Shown here: positions 61,860 to 64,000 of the stretch, in pieces | Layout: each line of letters begins with the position of its first letter | How positions within the stretch are numbered: position 1 is the first letter of the stretch | DNA from: Oscarella lobularis | Taxonomy: Eukaryota > Porifera > Homoscleromorpha > Homosclerophorida > Oscarellidae | DNA length: 64,000 nucleotides | Assembly (NCBI RefSeq): GCF_947507565.1 | Contig: NC_089190.1 | Coordinates: 248,001-312,000 of the forward strand | Direction of reading: 5' to 3' | Program-made: the position numbers and the translations under genes | Notes under the pieces: model-generated | Told to the model about the DNA's origin: nothing | Databases searched by the model: none | Seen by the model: the letters and a program-made list of their open reading frames with translations, nothing else

Positions 61860-62475
61860 TGCCAGGCTAAGATTCTCTTTTAGAGGAGCACCATTCTGAA
61901 TTTCAACAACGTCATGGACACTCAATTACCTCAAACTCTTTCATCGAACGTTCCCACGCTCGTTTTCTTCATTACCTTTGTGCCATCGCAAAAAGAACGC
62001 AAAGGATTTCTACGTTTCTCTTCAGGTTCTTTGCCTTTGATCTGAAATGTTTATCTTTGTTTTGTAGGCACATTTCACCTCTGGGCCCCGAGGTGACTAA
62101 ATTAAACCGGCCCAACTCTTGAGCCAGAGAGGATAAACGTGGCTTGAAAGCAGGGGATTCAATCCCCTACTCCCGTGGCACAAGTGCTAAACTGCCACCC
62201 CACTTAGGAAGACGCGGTGGGTTACAATAGCGGTCCCCCTGGAACAAGGCTGACAGAACTCACATCCGAGGGCTGCCGGTCCCAGGCGTCCGAGCCGGGA
62301 GACTACACAGGCTCTAACTCCGACGGGGGAGTAGGGAGGATGACCCAAACCCAACCGAAGCCTGTACGGACCCTCGCTGTTCGTGCAGGTGGACAGCGAA
62401 ACAAGAGAGACCCATGTGCAAATTTTTTCATAAATTCCGGTTTACTTCCAGGTTTTATTTAATAAAAGTTCGTAG
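61860..62475 (+). ncRNA. Structured dispersed repeat/possible non-coding RNA, copy 2
   Basis: Same order of motifs as the copy at 18665-19315: ATTCTCTTTTAG then GAGCACC, TTTTGTAG before the core, the GGGGAT...ATCCCC and GTGGCA...TGCCAC hairpins, GAGCC...GGCTC, and an AATAAA at the end. The last hairpin differs in sequence (CCTGTACGGACC/TTCGTGCAGG) but still pairs using G-U. Direct orientation relative to copy 1. Confidence 0.45.
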
Positions 62476-62543
62476 ATCGCCTAAGTCTACGTTATGTCTG
62501 CCTGCGACGCGCGTGCACACGACTCTCTTCAAAGAGTCATCGG

Positions 62544-62585
62544 AGCAGTTTTCATATCTAATGCAGGGGTCGTGCTCAGGACCCT
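62544..62585. repeat. Fragment of the GGGGTC palindromic repeat
   Basis: GAGCAGTTTTCAT then AGGGGTCGTGCTCAGGACC matches the unit at ~329-373 with its flank. It lies just beyond the structured repeat. Confidence 0.7.
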
Positions 62586-64000
62586 CTCGTCGCCACGCTA
62601 CTGTACGTCTAAACAACTACTCTGCAACTATCTATACTACAAGTACGGTATGAAAAGAGTCATTTAAAATATAGCAACAAGGCCAATTCTGTGACATCTT
62701 CTTCCCCAGAACTTCTTTCAAAAAGAGTCTCTTGGTGACTCTTAAGTCACCAATTCGTAATTACTGAAAAGACATCAGGATTATTACGGTGAAATAATTT
62801 ACCAACACCTCCTAAAGCCCAACGAAATAAAGTGTACACTCTTACGAAGAACTCGCAGTACAGTCAATCGACTAATAATGATGTAAAAATATTAATGTAA
62901 AGGTTGATTTTTTAACCATTTTTTAATTAATCACTTTGAGGTTACAAGAGAGGGAGAAGAGAGCTTTTTCTTCCAAAAAAGCGACATGAACATTTTAAAC
63001 GACGAGGAAAGACACCTTACTTCAACTTGAAATCTCGAAGTTATATCATTAAAAGACGTCGTGCACACGTGTTGCCATGGTCACGAACGTTGACAACAAG
63101 CATAACTTCCATCAATGAAATCGCCACAGTTTTCATCTTCATGGTAACAGAAGCCTTGGACTTTGATCAGGGAGACCCCTCTTACTTTACGTCATCAAAT
63201 CCACACGTGTTACCATTGTGGCGAACATAGAAAACAAAGCGATATACGCATGTTAAAAATTCTGACCAAATTTACCGTTTCGGTTTGAGCATGATTGCTA
63301 GGTAGAGGCCCACGAAGATCCTCTACGTCATCAAATTATATAGGTATTTATGGATTGCCATCTGATTGTTGATGAGAGGTAAATTACCGTAATTAGCATT
63401 GCCAAACGATCAAATCGAGCAGCCATTACGTATATCTAAGAAACATAAGACCACGTCACTAAACAGAAAAAATTTCCACGTGCTATTTTAACTTGAAAAG
63501 ATGATGAAATAAGTACAGTATGTCGGTTCCCACTTAAGAAGAACAAAACGCCTCCAAAAAATACTAATGAGAAAGTGACTTAAATTATTACTGCTATAAG
63601 AAGTGGCTGACATCGACAGAAGAATAATGCACTACAAAAAATTTATAAAGAAATAAAATAATACGCGAGATGGCCCTTTAAATTTTCACCTTATTGCACA
63701 CCAGCTTGTTGCAATTTCCTATCCATTTAAAGCCTTTCGTTGTCTCCAAGAGAAAGCTACGAAGAGGAATACGTACGTGACGCCTCCAAGGAAACATCGC
63801 GCCTCGAATAGGAAGCCTCGCATTAGCAAACGGACTCAAAGAATAGCGTGCTATAGAAAAAGAAAGTAGAGTATTTCTACAGATAATTCTTTTTCTTACA
63901 GGAGTCTTGTCTCTTTCCAGCATTTCAAATTTTGTTAACGTTTGCAAAAATCCGCCAGGGTAGAATCAAGTGACATGGAAAATCCCAAAATTCCATTTCA
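62586..64000. other. Non-coding end of window, nothing recognised
   Basis: A/T-rich with scattered short frames. The minus-strand frame 63947-63678 (89 codons) has no domain. No repeat or RNA gene stands out. Confidence 0.45.

Overview
The window looks like animal nuclear DNA. Most introns are about 45-150 bp with GT-AG ends, spacers hold short transposons and microsatellites, and the proteins have animal domain architectures: sacsin-type ATPase plus HEPN, kelch plus coiled coil plus Death, SET/MYND, LRR/ZYG11-like, and PA14. Short introns, dense genes and unusual Death-domain fusions suggest an early-branching invertebrate such as a sponge. That assignment is inference; no marker gene here fixes the taxon.

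Layout. 1-3.8 kb is non-coding, with a palindromic repeat cluster (95-373) and a hAT-like relic (~2993-3250). 3.8-8.3 kb (minus) is a secreted beta-helix/PA14-type gene with an intact start and signal peptide but several stops and frameshifts. 8.9-11.9 kb (plus) is an LRR/ZYG11-like gene split by one in-frame TAG. 12.46-17.58 kb holds two tandem SMYD-type SET/MYND genes: copy 1 is almost intact, copy 2 is a pseudogene. 18.7-19.3 kb is a structured repeat that recurs at 61.9-62.5 kb. 21.7-24.4 kb is a decayed ZNFX1/UPF1-like helicase followed by a Death domain, with a MITE inside it.

25,095-32,726 is a complete 7.6-kb DNA transposon. It has a 6-bp target duplication (CAATCG), long inverted repeats built of a 21/23-bp minisatellite, an IS3-like DDE integrase (plus) and a convergent UBX/HECT E3 ligase gene (minus). 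The ligase gene is broken by a nested 697-bp hAT element that has its own TIRs and target duplication. The element best fits the eukaryotic IS3EU superfamily.

33.36-57.89 kb is an inverted pair of ~10-kb sacsin-like genes (3314 and 3343 residues) transcribed divergently. Both share a seven-base first coding exon and both encode two GHKL ATPase modules and a C-terminal HEPN domain. A kelch/coiled-coil/Death gene lies in the spacer between them. 58.2-58.8 kb is a truncated duplicate of the 5' end of the LRR gene, cut by a non-autonomous Gypsy-like LTR element (58.84-61.13 kb) that keeps a gag-like ORF but has no reverse transcriptase. The rest, to 64 kb, is palindromic repeats, the second structured repeat, and sequence in which I recognise nothing.

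How the genes may work together (inference). Death-domain proteins, a ZNFX1-like helicase, HEPN/ATPase giants and ubiquitin-related proteins would fit a rapidly turning-over innate-defence neighbourhood. Many smaller genes carry one or more inactivating changes while the two 10-kb ORFs are clean, so the lesions are probably real decay rather than base-calling error.
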